From Candidatus Rifleibacteriota bacterium (lineage in GTDB: Bacteria; Riflebacteria; Ozemobacteria; Ozemobacterales; Ozemobacteraceae), in contig JAKJFO010000075.1 in NCBI GenBank assembly GCA_022704885.1, positions 1-17,065 of the forward strand: 17,065 nucleotides of DNA. Reading direction: 5' to 3'. The stretch's first letter is position 1; each line of letters starts with the position of its first letter. Below the pieces are notes generated by a model. That model saw nothing but the letters and a program-made list of their open reading frames with translations, did no database searches and was not told the DNA's origin. Positions 1 through 8,476 of the stretch are shown here, in pieces. The position numbers and the translations under genes were made by a program.

Positions 1-1883
1 AGCACTGCTGCCAGTAGAATGTTCTGCTTCATTCTGGTTATGGCTTCATCAAGGGGGCTGGCAGAGCAGAAGGCGACGAGGCAGTTGTTGGCCAGTTCTG
101 AAGCCGGCAGACATAGCGCGAATCCGTTGTTCCTGCCATGAAATCTGGCAAACTGCGGCTTACCAGTAGCGTATGCGGTTTCGGCAAGGCCGATCATCAT
201 TTTTTCCTGTGTCGCCAGTGGCGGCAGTGACCAGCGATAACCGGCAGGATAAAAAGCTGCCAGCTGCAGAGCACTGCCTTCTACCGCCATCGGCTTTGCC
301 TGAAGAGTTTTCAGGTAGCTTTTTATCGTGCTGAAGGTTGACAGTTCGACCATTACTATCGCGCAATTACCGACTGAGGCCGGCAACAGGCGGAAAAACA
401 GCAGAAAATCGGTGTTTCCCGCACTTACGATCTGCAGCCGGTCGGGGAAATTGAGCAGGGTGCTGAAGCCCATGTCGTCTTTGCGCACCAGCGCATCAGA
501 AAAGGGGTTGCCGCTGTATTTCATTTCGTCGAGGCGTTCCGGGGCATAGCGTTCGACGATGCGGCGGGCTATCGATTTAAAAAAGGTTTCACGACCGGCG
601 CCACGCTCACTGCCGTTGAAATACATTGTATCGCCGGCGGCGTTTCGTAATATCACGCGCGCGCCGGGAAACAGGCGTTCGACATTCTTAACCATGGCGA
701 TTGTTTTAGCATCGGCACCACCATTGCCCGGGTCTTTGGTGAGGTCGAGCAGACTGGCTGAACATGAGGCCAGATACCGGTTGAAATTCTGGACAACGTT
801 GCCGAGTGTCTCTTCTTTGGCGGAGCGAACCTTATTGGTGTGAATGCGGGTATGAACCTCGAGGTTGTCGATGGCGGTCAGCGCGATACTGCTCAGCGGC
901 AGCAGAGACGAAGCAAAAAACATGCTGATGACAAGCTTTTTGAGACTGATCGTGCTTCCCTGCCCGGCAATTGCGAGCAACAGAGTGATAGCTGTCGCCA
1001 GCGCCAGAAAAAGAAGCCGCGCCATCTGCTGTGCTCGCGCATAAGGGTTGGGGCGCTCAGAGAAAGCGGCATAGACCGTTTTTGCGGATCTGAGACCGAC
1101 GAAGGTCCAGAACATGCCGGCGTAACTGCCACTGTCGCCTGAAGCTTCGCCGATGTGTCGGCGTGCCTGTGCTCCCAGAGAGCGATTGCCTGAAAAGTCC
1201 TGGCTCAGCAGGCCGACCCGCTGCAGGCCTTCCCGCCGCTCGAAATCGCGAAGCTGGATTTTGAAGATATCCAGATCAGAAGGGATCTGCTGGCAGGTTA
1301 CGATAAGCCCTCCGCCTGGCCTGCTGGTCCAGGCGATGAGGCCATCCTGGGTGTTGAAGGCTGTTTTGATCAGAGTCTCGGGGTTTTCTAGAATCGAGTT
1401 GAGGTCTTTGCCGTAGCCGAAGGCGAACTCAAGTTTTTTATCAAGACTGCGCCGGTGCTGCGACATCTTTTTAAGGTCTTTTTCGCGCAGGGCGAGAAAG
1501 AGGTTTTTCATCAACCATTGATTCGGCGCCTGTCTGGGTGCGGTCTGTGTCAGGGCACCCTTCTGGTCGAACTGATACAGCGCCAGATCCAGCCCCTTGC
1601 TCTGCTGGTAATGTTTTTGTACGGCAATCAGGTCGGTGCTGTGGTTCTCGCTGTACAGCCTGAGCAGCGGAAGAATCGCCCGGTTCAGATAGAGGTCGGG
1701 TTCGACCCGGGCTGCCAGAGAATCAGCGACTTCCTGTCGCCGCTGCTGATTTTCAGCGTCAAAGGCTGTACGACGACTGTTGAGAAGAGATTCAGTGCCT
1801 GAAGCCATGGCCAAAAATATGGCCACCAGCATGATCAGAACTGTAAGCTTTTCTCGCAGATTGCGACCCTGACCGGCTGTCAT
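1..1883 (-). CDS. Multipass membrane protein with two extracytoplasmic sensor-like modules (partial, C-terminus off left edge)
   Basis: I translated this frame by hand from the ATG at 1883; it stays open for 627 codons and leaves the window without a stop, so the C-terminal part is missing. Hydrophobic segments appear at about residues 13-29, 288-307 and 314-336, and another seems to begin near 619. They enclose two large, presumably extracytoplasmic regions, about 30-287 and 337-615. The second opens with a long polar helix, as in Cache-type sensor domains. No catalytic motif is visible. From this layout I infer a signalling protein whose output domain (HAMP plus phosphatase, kinase, cyclase or methyl-accepting domain) lies off the left edge. 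An AGGG lies 8 nt before the ATG and a promoter candidate lies upstream. The existence of the gene is well supported by codon-level openness; its function is not. Confidence 0.8.
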   Translation of the reverse strand, partial: MTAGQGRNLREKLTVLIMLVAIFLAMASGTESLLNSRRTAFDAENQQRRQEVADSLAARVEPDLYLNRAILPLLRLYSENHSTDLIAVQKHYQQSKGLDLALYQFDQKGALTQTAPRQAPNQWLMKNLFLALREKDLKKMSQHRRSLDKKLEFAFGYGKDLNSILENPETLIKTAFNTQDGLIAWTSRPGGGLIVTCQQIPSDLDIFKIQLRDFERREGLQRVGLLSQDFSGNRSLGAQARRHIGEASGDSGSYAGMFWTFVGLRSAKTVYAAFSERPNPYARAQQMARLLFLALATAITLLLAIAGQGSTISLKKLVISMFFASSLLPLSSIALTAIDNLEVHTRIHTNKVRSAKEETLGNVVQNFNRYLASCSASLLDLTKDPGNGGADAKTIAMVKNVERLFPGARVILRNAAGDTMYFNGSERGAGRETFFKSIARRIVERYAPERLDEMKYSGNPFSDALVRKDDMGFSTLLNFPDRLQIVSAGNTDFLLFFRLLPASVGNCAIVMVELSTFSTIKSYLKTLQAKPMAVEGSALQLAAFYPAGYRWSLPPLATQEKMMIGLAETAYATGKPQFARFHGRNNGFALCLPASELANNCLVAFCSASPLDEAITRMKQNILLAAV

Positions 1884-1929
1884 AACCACGACCCTGTGAT
1901 AATTGCGCGCCGCCCGGCGCGATACTCAT

Positions 1930-1959
1930 ATTATCGCACGGTCTGGTACAGATTGCCAG
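1930..1959 (-). promoter_or_regulatory. Putative sigma-70 promoter for the left-edge membrane protein
   Basis: On the minus strand CTGGCA (1954-1959) and GATAAT (1930-1935) are separated by 18 nt. They match the -35 and -10 consensus at 4/6 and 5/6. The -10 box lies 46 nt upstream of the ATG at 1883. A small GC hairpin (1907-1920) would fall in the leader RNA. This is a by-eye call. No hairpin terminator is visible between the pump stop codon and this promoter. Confidence 0.4.
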
Positions 1960-2002
1960 CCTCTTTTAATATGACCGCATTCTGGTTAAATCAATGGTTA
2001 TA

Positions 2003-5000
2003 TTATTTTACTATGCCCGCTATCAGTGACCTGGCAAATTTTATCGTGTTTTCAGCCATGATGAAAATGGTTGGCACAAAGGTCAGGGTAATCAGTGTCG
2101 AGATCAGCAGCCCTCCCGAAACCGATATTGCCAGCGGTTGATAGAAGTCTGCGCCGGCGCCGATTCCAAGAGCCAGCGGCAGCATGCCGAGCAGGGTCGT
2201 GCACATGGTCATCAGAATGGGTCTGAAACGTAGAGTTCCAGCAGTTATTACTGCATCGGTGTCGCTGTAGTTGTTTTCGCGCCTGAGCTGCAGTGTGTAT
2301 TCAATGAGAATGATACCGTTGTTGACCGCGATACCTGCCAGCATGATTATGCCGATCATAGCGGTGACGCTGAAGTCGAAGCCCATCACCCGCAGGCCGG
2401 TAACTACACCGATATACGAGAGCGGAATGGTGAACATGATGAGAAACGGGTAAAGCAGAGATTCGAACTGCGACGCCATGATCATGTAAACCAGCAGAAC
2501 TGAGGCGATCAGAGCAATCGCAAGATAGGTAAATGCTTTGATCATTTCTTCATTTTCGCCGCCAAAGTTGATCGTATAGCCCGGCGGCAGTTTGATATCC
2601 TTGATCCGTTCGTTGATGTCGTTGGTAATTGCACCGATAGCGCGCTTGTCCGGGTCGGCCTGAACGATGAGGCGGCGTGCATTGTTTTTGCGTTCGATCG
2701 TACTGTAGCCGCTGGCAGGCTTGAAATCGGCAATCTGCGAGAGCTTTACAAATTTGCCCTTTTCGAGAGAGATTTCGAGATCTTTGATGCGGGCGATCTT
2801 GTCTTTTGAAAGGTCGGCCGCTTCGACTCTGATGTCGAACTCGTCGTTGTTTTCGCGATATTTGCCGGCGAGAGTGCCATAAACGTGGCTGCGCGCCATT
2901 TCGGCGATTTTTACCAGACTCAGACCCATGTCGCGAATCTTTTCACGGTCGAAAACCAGCCTGAATTCAGGGCGACCAGCCTTGATGCCGTTTTCAAGAT
3001 CCTTGATTCCTTCGAGATCTTTTATACGGTCGAAAATCTGCAGACAGATATCTTCGATCACCGCAAAGTCATCGCCCATGACCTCGATCTGTATTGACTT
3101 GCCGCGCGAAGGTTTGCCCATGGCCGGTTCCTTGTAGTTGATCGTGCGTATACCGGGAATAACTTCAACCTTTTTGCGTGCTTCAGCAACAACGTCTTTT
3201 GTCGTTTTGCTACGTTCGCCTTTCGGTGTCAGTCTGACCGCGAGCGAGCCTTTTCCGACTGCTGAGTTGGTGATGACCTTGCTGACTTCGGGTATCTGCA
3301 GAAGAATGCCTTCGATCTGCCGGGTAACTTCGTCAGTTGCCTCTACGCTGGTTCCTTCAGGAGTCTCGAATTCGATGGAAACTTCGCCTCTGTCCATCGA
3401 CGGGAAAAAGGTCATCGCCGGTTGCAGCCTGGTGCTGCCGACAAACAGCGCGACTATTAGCAGAAAGTAGCCGAGTCTGAGATACCAGTGCCCCAACAGC
3501 GCTTTAAGAACCCTGAGATAGAGTCCTCGCAGCAGTTTCATGATCAGAATGTCGACAATCGGAAACAACAATTTTGTCGTAACCAGGTTGAAGATCTTAA
3601 AGAACGCCGCTACCAGCATGGGAACCAGCAGCACGGCGAGGATAACTGCGGTGGCGGCCAGCAGGCTGTCAGTGCCGGGATTGAAATTGTGCCCGGCCAG
3701 AGGCGTTTTTTCGAGCACCTTGAGCAGAGCCGGGTTTTTGAGGCCGTAATAAAAGCCGATTGTCGGCAGCAGAAACAGGCTTGCGACCGCTGCTAAAGAT
3801 TTGAGCGGGTGGGTCTTGAACCACTTGATCAGCGCCTTGTACATGCGCAGGATGATGGTCTCGATAAACATGCCGTCGAGCACGAGAAAGCGCGAACACA
3901 GCATGGGCAGAAAAGTGACGGCGACCAGCAGCGAGGCCAGCAGCGAAAACACTATCGCCAGCGACATGTTGAAGAAGATTTCGCCTACAATTGCCGGAAC
4001 AAACCCGATCGGCAGAAATACCGCGACAGTAGTGGCGGTTGACGCAATGACCGGCATCAGCACTTCTTCCGAAGCCTTTGCCGCCAGTTCTGTTTTGTCG
4101 CCATCAGGGTGGTCGACATAGAATCTGTAGATATTTTCCATGACGACGATGGCGTTGTCGACCATCATGCCGATGCCAAGTGCAAGCCCGCCCAGAGTCA
4201 TCAGGTTCAGCGAAATGTCTTCTTTCAGGCTCAGAAAACCGAAGGTCGAAATGATCGCCAGCGGAATACTCGTGCCGATGATGATGGTCGAGCGGTAGTT
4301 CTGTAGAAAGATGAACAATACTATTATGGCAAACAGGCCGCCGACCAGGGCATTGTCTTTGACCATCTGAATGGTATCTCTGATGAAAAGGGTCTGGTCG
4401 TTGCCTATGGTTATCGTCAGGCGACCCTTGTATTTTTCAACCAGACGGGGAATCAGATCCTGAGCAGCGTCTGAGATGAGCACCGGGTTGGCGTCAGCCG
4501 CTTTCTTGATCTCGAGTGTTACCGACGGCTGCCCGTTGATGCGTGAAGTCGATTCAATTTCTTTGAAAAGGTCTTCGATCGTCGCTATTTCAGAGAGATA
4601 GATCGGACGACGGTTGATTTCCTTGATGATGATGTTGCCGAGCTGCTGCGGGTTTTTAACCTGTCCTTCAGAACGCAGCAGGTATTTAAAAGAGCCTTCA
4701 TTGATATTTCCGAGAGGAGTATTTTGATTGTCTTTGCTGACAGCGGTTATCACATCGTCAATCGTCAGTTCGTAAGCAAGCAGGCGCTCAGGAATTACCT
4801 TGATTCTGATTTCGCGCTGTAGACCGCCTTTGATCTCGACATTGGAAACGCCGCTGATTTGCTGAAAGGCTGGTTTGATCTCGCGGTCAGCGATGCGCCT
4901 GAGTTCGACCAGATCGAAATTGCCGCCAAGTGCGATATTGAGCACCGGAAAGGAGTTGATATCGACCTTCGAAACTGTCACCTGCTCCATGTCACGCGGC

Positions 5001-5356
5001 AGATTGCGTTTGGCCTGATCGACCTTGGCACGCAGATCGACAGCCGCCAGATCGAGATCTGTGCCGAAATCGAAGTTGATAACTGTTTGCGAGATACCTT
5101 CGGAAGAATATGATTCGATTTTATCGACGTCTTCGACCGAATTGATCTCATCTTCGATCTTTTTGGTGACGATGGTTTCGATCTCAGCCGGGTCTACGCC
5201 GGCATAGGGAGCGAGAATGAAGGCTACCGGTATGTCTATGTTAGGAAAGAGAGCTACATTGAGGGTGAAAAATGCTCCGATACCTATCAGAGCCATGCCT
5301 AGCATCAGCATGGTAACCGTAATCGGTCTGGTGATTGATGTTCTGGGTAGGCTCAT
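2003..5356 (-). CDS. RND efflux pump, inner-membrane permease (HAE/AcrB-type)
   Basis: The 1117-residue product is the proton-driven inner-membrane component of a tripartite efflux pump. The N-terminus has the family form (residues 1-11, with R-P near 10, then TM1 and FPNIDIP at 37-43). The TM4 signature GMMVDNAIVV (396-405) and the TM10 signature AVNNGIILIEY (1010-1020) are present, with porter-domain blocks between TM1 and TM2 and between TM7 and TM8. AcrB Asp407, Asp408 and Lys940 align with D400, N401 and N1012, so the proton relay is altered. The stretch between TM6 and TM7 (about 486-650) is roughly 100 residues longer than in AcrB and carries two extra hydrophobic segments, near 519-538 and 564-590. 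The gene starts 2 nt after the adaptor stop codon, so translational coupling is likely. Substrate cannot be predicted. Confidence 0.95.
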   Translation of the reverse strand: MSLPRTSITRPITVTMLMLGMALIGIGAFFTLNVALFPNIDIPVAFILAPYAGVDPAEIETIVTKKIEDEINSVEDVDKIESYSSEGISQTVINFDFGTDLDLAAVDLRAKVDQAKRNLPRDMEQVTVSKVDINSFPVLNIALGGNFDLVELRRIADREIKPAFQQISGVSNVEIKGGLQREIRIKVIPERLLAYELTIDDVITAVSKDNQNTPLGNINEGSFKYLLRSEGQVKNPQQLGNIIIKEINRRPIYLSEIATIEDLFKEIESTSRINGQPSVTLEIKKAADANPVLISDAAQDLIPRLVEKYKGRLTITIGNDQTLFIRDTIQMVKDNALVGGLFAIIVLFIFLQNYRSTIIIGTSIPLAIISTFGFLSLKEDISLNLMTLGGLALGIGMMVDNAIVVMENIYRFYVDHPDGDKTELAAKASEEVLMPVIASTATTVAVFLPIGFVPAIVGEIFFNMSLAIVFSLLASLLVAVTFLPMLCSRFLVLDGMFIETIILRMYKALIKWFKTHPLKSLAAVASLFLLPTIGFYYGLKNPALLKVLEKTPLAGHNFNPGTDSLLAATAVILAVLLVPMLVAAFFKIFNLVTTKLLFPIVDILIMKLLRGLYLRVLKALLGHWYLRLGYFLLIVALFVGSTRLQPAMTFFPSMDRGEVSIEFETPEGTSVEATDEVTRQIEGILLQIPEVSKVITNSAVGKGSLAVRLTPKGERSKTTKDVVAEARKKVEVIPGIRTINYKEPAMGKPSRGKSIQIEVMGDDFAVIEDICLQIFDRIKDLEGIKDLENGIKAGRPEFRLVFDREKIRDMGLSLVKIAEMARSHVYGTLAGKYRENNDEFDIRVEAADLSKDKIARIKDLEISLEKGKFVKLSQIADFKPASGYSTIERKNNARRLIVQADPDKRAIGAITNDINERIKDIKLPPGYTINFGGENEEMIKAFTYLAIALIASVLLVYMIMASQFESLLYPFLIMFTIPLSYIGVVTGLRVMGFDFSVTAMIGIIMLAGIAVNNGIILIEYTLQLRRENNYSDTDAVITAGTLRFRPILMTMCTTLLGMLPLALGIGAGADFYQPLAISVSGGLLISTLITLTFVPTIFIMAENTIKFARSLIAGIVK

Positions 5357-5358
5357 GG

Positions 5359-6420
5359 TCAGTTGTTTCCTGTTGCTTTGTCTGTGGCGCTTTTGCCGTT
5401 ACCGTTGCGTCTGACGATGACCTCACTGCCTTCTTCCAGGCTGTCCTGGCCGACGGTCACGATCTCGTCATCAGCAGAGATCTGATTGCAGTAGCTCATA
5501 TCGCCTTCCTGCGCGATCAGGTCAATTTTATGCTGGCGGGCTTTGCCGTTCTGCACAGTGTAGACGAAGAGGTCGCCCCTGAAGTTTCTGATCGCCTGCG
5601 ACGGGAAAAGCGGTGCATTATCGTATTGTTCGAGCGTGATGTTGCCCTTGACGAACATGTTGCCGCGGAAAAACAGGTCGGGATTGCTGACTCTGATACG
5701 AACCTTGAAAGAGCGCGAATTGTCGGCATAGAGGCCGATATGCTCGACGCGGCCCTGATACTTTTCTTCGATCTGGCAGATCTGGCCCGACCTGATGTTT
5801 CTGATTTCTGATTCGGGAATTCGGGCATCGACGTAGATGTCGTCGAGATCGATAACTTTGCCCATATTCTGGCCGCGTGCCATGGCCTGACCGATTTCGA
5901 TCGAGCGGTCGACGAAGTAGCCGCTGATCGGCGAACGAATGATGCAGCGGTCGAGATCGAGCTTGGCCTTGTCATAATCTGCCTGTGCCTGTTTAACTGT
6001 AGTCTTGCCCTTGATGAAGTTGGTCAGAGCAGCATCGAGACTTTTCTGCGTTATCGCCTTGTTTTCGAACAGGGTTTTGTTGCGCTGGTAATCTTTTTCG
6101 TCTTCTGAAAACTGCTGTTTGCTGCGTTCGAGCGCGGCTTCCATCTGGCGCATGGTTATGGCGAAGCGTATGTCGTCGATTTTGCCGAGGGGGTCGCCAA
6201 GCTTGACCTTCTGCCCGTCTTCAACCATGATTTGAGCGACCGGGCCGTTGACATCGGCTGCTGCATAGGCTTCGACCACCGGTCTGGTTTCGCCGGTGAA
6301 CTGCAGGAGTTTATGAATCGTGCCGGTAACCGGTTTGACGGTAACGACGTTAACCTGGCCGGCCGCGGCGGTTGCGATACATAACAGTGACAGAACAATT
6401 GCTTTGACTTGTTGTTTCAT
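5359..6420 (-). CDS. RND efflux periplasmic adaptor subunit (membrane fusion protein, HlyD/AcrA-like)
   Basis: The 353-residue product should bridge the RND pump and the outer-membrane channel in the periplasm. A Sec signal peptide covers about residues 1-21, ending in A-x-A-G. There is no lipobox cysteine, so unlike AcrA it is probably not a lipoprotein. The first lipoyl half-motif lies near 52-82, with V-x-x-G-Q-x-V-x-x-G-D-x-L. A charged helical hairpin spans about 88-158 and the second lipoyl half lies at 160-178 (RSPISGYFVDRSIEIG). Beta-barrel and membrane-proximal parts follow. The length is near the short end of the family, consistent with a short coiled-coil hairpin. Its ATG overlaps the stop codon of the outer-membrane factor as ATGA, and GGAG lies upstream. 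Gene order and overlap show that it belongs to this pump. Confidence 0.95.
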   Translation of the reverse strand: MKQQVKAIVLSLLCIATAAAGQVNVVTVKPVTGTIHKLLQFTGETRPVVEAYAAADVNGPVAQIMVEDGQKVKLGDPLGKIDDIRFAITMRQMEAALERSKQQFSEDEKDYQRNKTLFENKAITQKSLDAALTNFIKGKTTVKQAQADYDKAKLDLDRCIIRSPISGYFVDRSIEIGQAMARGQNMGKVIDLDDIYVDARIPESEIRNIRSGQICQIEEKYQGRVEHIGLYADNSRSFKVRIRVSNPDLFFRGNMFVKGNITLEQYDNAPLFPSQAIRNFRGDLFVYTVQNGKARQHKIDLIAQEGDMSYCNQISADDEIVTVGQDSLEEGSEVIVRRNGNGKSATDKATGNN

Positions 6421-7793
6421 TCTTTTACTTCTCCAAGATTCATTACCTGCATGAGAAAGTCGGTATTCAAGACCGAGGGATTCTGGTCAATAAGGCTGAG
6501 TTCATCAAATCTGTGCAGCAGCAGCAGAATTTCTGCGAGGCGCTCGCGTTCATCGTAATAGGCTTTGACAGCGGTCTGCGTCGAGTTGGTCAGCAGGCGC
6601 TGGGCGTCGACGAGTTCGACGATAGAAGAGGCACCTTCCTGGTAGCGCGTGAAGACGATACGCATGTTTTCGTAGCTCTGTTCGGCCATTTTCTCAGCAA
6701 AGCTGATGCGCGACAGCGCTTCGTTATAGTCGGCGACAGCCTTTTCAAGAATAGCCTTCTTGCTGTTCGAAAGGTCGCGCACTTTCAGTTTAACAATTTC
6801 TTCAGCCTTCTGAGCTATACGAACGGCGTTTTCGATATCGTTGCCATTATAAACCGGCGTCGTCAGAATAAAGGTTGCGGCAAAATCTTTGGTGCTTTCG
6901 ACAGGGCCGATTTCGCGCCCATAGTTGTAGGAAGCATCGAGGCTCAGAGTTGGCAGATGAGCGCTGCGTGCCGAGCGCACGGTTTTTTGCAGAATCATCT
7001 GATCGGTTCTGGCTATATTGATGTCGTTATCGATCTGGAAAAGTTCTGGCAGAAGTTCTTCGCTGGTGTAGCTGGCAACCGCAAACCTCAGACTTTTAGC
7101 GAGTTCGAGTTTGATCGAAGCGGGGTCCGGCATGTCGAGAATGGCTGCCAGATCGTATTTCAGGTCTTCGAAACTGTTTCTGGCTTTTACCAGCTCGGTG
7201 TTGGAGTTGAGCTGTTCGACTTCTATGCGCAGAATATCATTATGCAGAACCAGACCGAGTTCTTCGTTGAGTTTGGCAACCTTCATCAGAGCAGCGATTA
7301 GAATGAGATCGGTCTCGTGTATTTTGACCAGTTCCTGATCGCGTACCATCTTGAAATAGATGCGGGTCAGATTGCGCAGAACATTGATTTTCTGGTTGTC
7401 CTTGTAGGTTTTTTTGATATCGGTTTTCAGCCGCGTAATTTCACGTTGTATGGCAGGAATACGGCCGAGACCGGGGTAGCTCTGAGTTAGTTTGAGCGAG
7501 TAGGTCAGCATTTTATCGATGCTGCTCGGGCTGTTTTTCTGGTAGGAGTCTTTGAAGTCTTTGCTGGTTCGGTTTATGACCAGATTAACGTCTGGAATCA
7601 GTGCATTATCAGCTCTTTTTTCATCGATGAAGCTCTGTTCGATTTCGAGATCAGAAATCTGCAGGCTGAGGTTGCGGTCGAGCGCTTTGCTGATCAGGCC
7701 GGCCAGCGTGCCAGCCTGGGCGGCAGAGCCAATTGCAACAGCTGCTACGACAGTCAGTAAAATTCGGGTTGTGAGTGATAAATTTGTTTTCAT
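6417..7793 (-). CDS. TolC-family outer-membrane efflux protein
   Basis: The 458-residue product is the outer-membrane channel of the efflux system. A signal peptide covers residues 1-27, ending in A-Q-A-G. Two OEP repeats follow, each with long amphipathic helices and a strand region (about 30-220 and 245-430). The second contains the family-like stretch RSAHLPTLSLDASYNYG (276-292) and a late helix with YQEGASSIVELVDAQ (384-398), characteristic of this family. Family members form trimers. No N-terminal lipid-attachment cysteine is present. The ATG at 7793 overlaps the tetR stop as ATGA, with GGAG about 10 nt upstream inside tetR, so this gene is probably translated by coupling to the regulator. 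Confidence 0.94.
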   Translation of the reverse strand: MKTNLSLTTRILLTVVAAVAIGSAAQAGTLAGLISKALDRNLSLQISDLEIEQSFIDEKRADNALIPDVNLVINRTSKDFKDSYQKNSPSSIDKMLTYSLKLTQSYPGLGRIPAIQREITRLKTDIKKTYKDNQKINVLRNLTRIYFKMVRDQELVKIHETDLILIAALMKVAKLNEELGLVLHNDILRIEVEQLNSNTELVKARNSFEDLKYDLAAILDMPDPASIKLELAKSLRFAVASYTSEELLPELFQIDNDINIARTDQMILQKTVRSARSAHLPTLSLDASYNYGREIGPVESTKDFAATFILTTPVYNGNDIENAVRIAQKAEEIVKLKVRDLSNSKKAILEKAVADYNEALSRISFAEKMAEQSYENMRIVFTRYQEGASSIVELVDAQRLLTNSTQTAVKAYYDERERLAEILLLLHRFDELSLIDQNPSVLNTDFLMQVMNLGEVKE

Positions 7794-8368
7794 GGTCTGG
7801 CCACTCCATTCAAAATGATGTCTACCGTATCTTCGATGTCCTGTGCGGAATAGGGCAGATTGAGCTTGAAATCTCGTAATAAAAAGAAGTGTGTCGCGCC
7901 GATTATCAGTCCGACGACATTTTCCGGGTTGATGTTTCTTACCGCGCCTCTGGTTATGGCTGTCGCAAAATAGTCGCGCATTTCAATGAGGTAGGGCATG
8001 ATCGGGTCTATCGAAGCTTTTCGTGCATCTGGGCCGAGGCTTTGTTCACGCATGAAACGCAGCATGCCAAGGCGCTGGTATTGTCTGAATACACGCAAAA
8101 AGGTGGTCAGCGCTGCTGCCAGATACTGTCTGAGGCCCATGCTGCTATGGCAGTTTTTGTTTACTTCCTGTCTGAACAGTGTGTTGAACTCTTTTTCCAG
8201 CTCGGTATAGAGCGAATCTTTGTTGTCGAAATACCTGTAAAAAGTGCCTTTGCCACAGTCGGCATGGGCGATGATGTCGTCGATGGTGGTTTTTTCGAAG
8301 CCCTTTTCGCAGAACAGATCGAGGCCGGCTTCGAGCAGCAGCTCTCTTTTGGTCTTTCGTTTAATCAT
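7790..8368 (-). CDS. TetR/AcrR-family transcriptional repressor of the efflux operon
   Basis: The 192-residue protein has a typical TetR N-terminal DNA-binding domain. LLEAGLDLFCEKGFEKTTID (11-30) forms the first helices, and the helix-turn-helix with GKGTFYRYFDNKDSLY (39-54) is an almost textbook family signature. The C-terminal portion is variable and should bind the ligand and dimerise. It is the first gene of the operon and overlaps the outer-membrane factor gene by four bases. A 16-bp palindrome at 8390-8405, between the -10 box and the start codon, is the obvious operator. I infer autorepression of the whole operon, relieved by a ligand that is perhaps a pump substrate. The start ATG at 8368 is chosen because family homology begins within a few residues of it. 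Confidence 0.95.
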   Translation of the reverse strand: MIKRKTKRELLLEAGLDLFCEKGFEKTTIDDIIAHADCGKGTFYRYFDNKDSLYTELEKEFNTLFRQEVNKNCHSSMGLRQYLAAALTTFLRVFRQYQRLGMLRFMREQSLGPDARKASIDPIMPYLIEMRDYFATAITRGAVRNINPENVVGLIIGATHFFLLRDFKLNLPYSAQDIEDTVDIILNGVARP

Positions 8369-8389
8369 AACTTCTTTCAGATTTCAATA

Positions 8390-8405
8390 GACTGACTAGT
8401 CAGTC
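8390..8405. promoter_or_regulatory. Probable TetR operator (perfect 16-bp palindrome)
   Basis: GACTGACTAGTCAGTC is identical to its reverse complement, and each arm is itself a GACT tandem. It lies 21 nt upstream of the tetR ATG and directly downstream of the -10 candidate, so it would cover the transcription start. TetR-family dimers typically bind palindromes of this size next to their own gene. Binding by this particular regulator is inferred. Confidence 0.8.
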
Positions 8406-8406
8406 A

Positions 8407-8435
8407 GTTTTATCACTGTTGCTGCTGATTGTCAA
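8407..8435 (-). promoter_or_regulatory. Putative promoter of the tetR-efflux operon
   Basis: On the minus strand a perfect TTGACA (8430-8435) is followed after 17 nt by TAAAAC (8407-8412, 4/6). An alternative -10 is GATAAA (8409-8414) with a 15-nt spacer. The operator palindrome begins one base past the -10, which is the position expected for steric repression. Confidence 0.6.
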
Positions 8436-8476
8436 CTGCCAGGCTGAGAGTCAAGATTCCATCAGCTTTTTGACGG

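Noticed and set aside
1907..1920. GC-rich 5-bp hairpin as terminator of the efflux operon
   Set aside because: It lies downstream of the next promoter and has no U-tract on the minus strand; it is more likely part of the leader RNA of the left-edge gene.
3488..4306. Several Gln/Arg-rich plus-strand frames inside the RND pump region
   Set aside because: Their low-complexity composition is what results from reading a hydrophobic-helix coding region on the opposite strand.
6513..7301. 262-codon plus-strand open frame opposite the TolC-family gene
   Set aside because: It is antisense to a well-supported outer-membrane factor gene with overlapping operon partners; no recognisable domain.
8444..8471. 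GCTGA/TCAGC hairpin followed by five T residues as a terminator
   Set aside because: The stem is only 5 bp with a 14-nt loop, and its U-tract is on the plus strand where no gene ends; the minus-strand reading has no U-tract.
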